Positions 63,120-64,000 of a stretch of DNA of 64,000 nucleotides are shown here, in pieces; the first letter of the stretch is position 1, and each line of letters begins with the position of its first letter. The DNA is from Alkalihalobacterium elongatum. GTDB lineage: Bacteria; Bacillota; Bacilli; Bacillales; Bacillaceae_F. The position numbers were made by a program, and so were the translations under genes. Location: contig NZ_WMKZ01000004.1 in assembly GCF_019024285.1 (NCBI RefSeq), positions 186,001-250,000 of the forward strand, given 5' to 3'. The notes beneath the pieces are model-generated. The model was not told the origin of the DNA. It saw only the letters and a list, made by a program, of their open reading frames with translations, and searched no databases.

Positions 63120-64000
63120 TTATTTTAATACTTCTTCATAGGCTTTTTGGAATTTTTGGATGTCACCTGCACCCATAAATAACAAGACGCCATTATCGTG
63201 TTGCTTTAATTTCTCTACTTCATTCTCATCGATTACTTCACTATTTGGAATTAGATCCTTTAGATCATTAATCGTCAGGTTGCCTCTCTCTTCACGAGCT
63301 GAACCGAATATATCACATAAATAAACTTTATCTGCTTGATTTAGGCTATTAGCAAACTCACCTAAGAAAGCCTTAGTTCTTGTAAAAGTATGCGGTTGGA
63401 AAATGGCAACGATCTCTTTTTCCATGTACTTTTGTCGAGAAGCATCAATAGTTGCATAGATCTCGGTTGGATGATGTGCATAATCATCAATTAAAACTTG
63501 GTCTTTAAAAAATGTTTCGCTAAATCTTCGTTTAACACCTTGAAATGTAGCTAAGTGTTCACTGAGTACTTCAGCAGATACATTTTCATAGTGACATAAT
63601 GCAATAACCGATAGAGCATTTAAAACATTATGCTTACCGTATCCTGGGATCGTAAATGTTCCGTAAAAATTATTTCTTACAAATACATCAAATGAAAGCC
63701 CTGATTCTGTCACTTGCAAATTTCGTCCTTGAAAATCATTATGTTCGCCAAAACCGTAAAATACAACAGGTACATTTGCTTGAATCTGTTGTAAATACTG
63801 ATCATCTCCACAAGCAACAATGGCCTTGTTAACTTGCATTGCCATTTCCTGAAATGCCGTATAGACATCTTCTACATCTTTGAAATAATCTGGATGATCA
63901 AAATCAATATTCGTCATAATACAGTAATCAGGAGTATAGTTTAGAAAATGTCGTCGATACTCACATGCCTCGAATACAAAGTACTTACTATCTTGTGCAC
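63120..64000 (-). CDS. murC: UDP-N-acetylmuramate-alanine ligase, C-terminal part
   Basis: The frame is open to the right edge and gives the last 293 codons of MurC, which adds L-alanine to UDP-MurNAc in peptidoglycan synthesis. The visible part starts at the segment [15 protein letters not shown], includes [12 protein letters not shown] (substrate and Mg site), the central [12 protein letters not shown] and the C-terminal [10 protein letters not shown] with [12 protein letters not shown]. The internal ATG at 63917 is not the start. Confidence 0.97.
   Translation of the reverse strand, partial: AQDSKYFVFEACEYRRHFLNYTPDYCIMTNIDFDHPDYFKDVEDVYTAFQEMAMQVNKAIVACGDDQYLQQIQANVPVVFYGFGEHNDFQGRNLQVTESGLSFDVFVRNNFYGTFTIPGYGKHNVLNALSVIALCHYENVSAEVLSEHLATFQGVKRRFSETFFKDQVLIDDYAHHPTEIYATIDASRQKYMEKEIVAIFQPHTFTRTKAFLGEFANSLNQADKVYLCDIFGSAREERGNLTINDLKDLIPNSEVIDENEVEKLKQHDNGVLLFMGAGDIQKFQKAYEEVLK

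Overview
The window is a 64-kb piece of a low-G+C Gram-positive chromosome from a spore-forming member of the Bacillaceae. The evidence is an alpha/beta-type small acid-soluble spore protein (SspA), a YtfJ/GerW spore protein, a bacillithiol-type YtxJ, EzrA, CcpA, a T-box tyrS leader, strong GGAGG ribosome binding sites, and a gene order that follows the ytoI...murC stretch of Bacillus subtilis almost gene for gene. No rRNA, tRNA, prophage, insertion sequence or CRISPR array is seen. Sodium-type MotPS stators fit a salt- or alkali-tolerant relative, but that is inference.

Layout. 1-6.7 kb: CBS/hotdog regulator ytoI (cut by the left edge), a small membrane protein, metallo-hydrolase ytkL, a YitT-family membrane protein, alanine dehydrogenase, a small exported protein and an SDR reductase. 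6.8-9.2 kb: a universal stress protein, an orphan ATP-grasp protein and a frameshifted DUF421 gene. 9.3-12 kb: argGH behind putative ARG boxes. 12.2-18.5 kb: an insertion relative to B. subtilis with an unknown 104-aa protein, a Thermus/Rickettsia-type isocitrate dehydrogenase, an EcsC-family protein, a Lon-like ATP-dependent protease and a YhaM-like HD exoribonuclease. 18.6-25.5 kb: ackA, ytxK, a decayed NERD gene, tpx, ytfJ, ytfI, yteJ. 25.5-33.8 kb: sppA, NAD kinase, an amidohydrolase, an acyl-CoA synthetase, sspA, thiI and its cysteine desulfurase.

34-44 kb: branched-chain amino-acid transporter with a cre box, a small membrane-anchored protein, ezrA, hisJ, refZ (yttP), a GAF/GGDEF protein (ytrP), rpsD with an autoregulatory-type leader, and tyrS with a T-box. 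44.6-57.6 kb: a class A penicillin-binding protein, acsA divergent from acuABC (acetyl-CoA synthetase and its acetylation switch), mtnN, ccpA-motPS and aroA. 57.8-64 kb: an unusual FtsA-like protein with a repeat-built C-terminal extension, ytxGHJ behind a sigma-B-like promoter, an M29 aminopeptidase and the C-terminal part of murC.

Functional links: ackA, acsA, acuABC and ccpA form an acetate/carbon-overflow theme; sppA is followed by yteJ, known in B. subtilis to inhibit it; nifZ feeds sulfur to thiI. The parts least explained by known genes are the non-coding ones: a 52-53-bp degenerate tandem repeat at three loci, a second G+C-richer repeat behind acuC with a fragment at 27.45 kb, a 19-bp dispersed motif at three gene ends, a 109-bp hairpin behind aroA, and a perfect 13-bp inverted repeat before the FtsA-like gene. 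Of the protein-coding content, the FtsA-like protein and the Lon-like/EcsC/YhaM-like cluster deserve the closest look.
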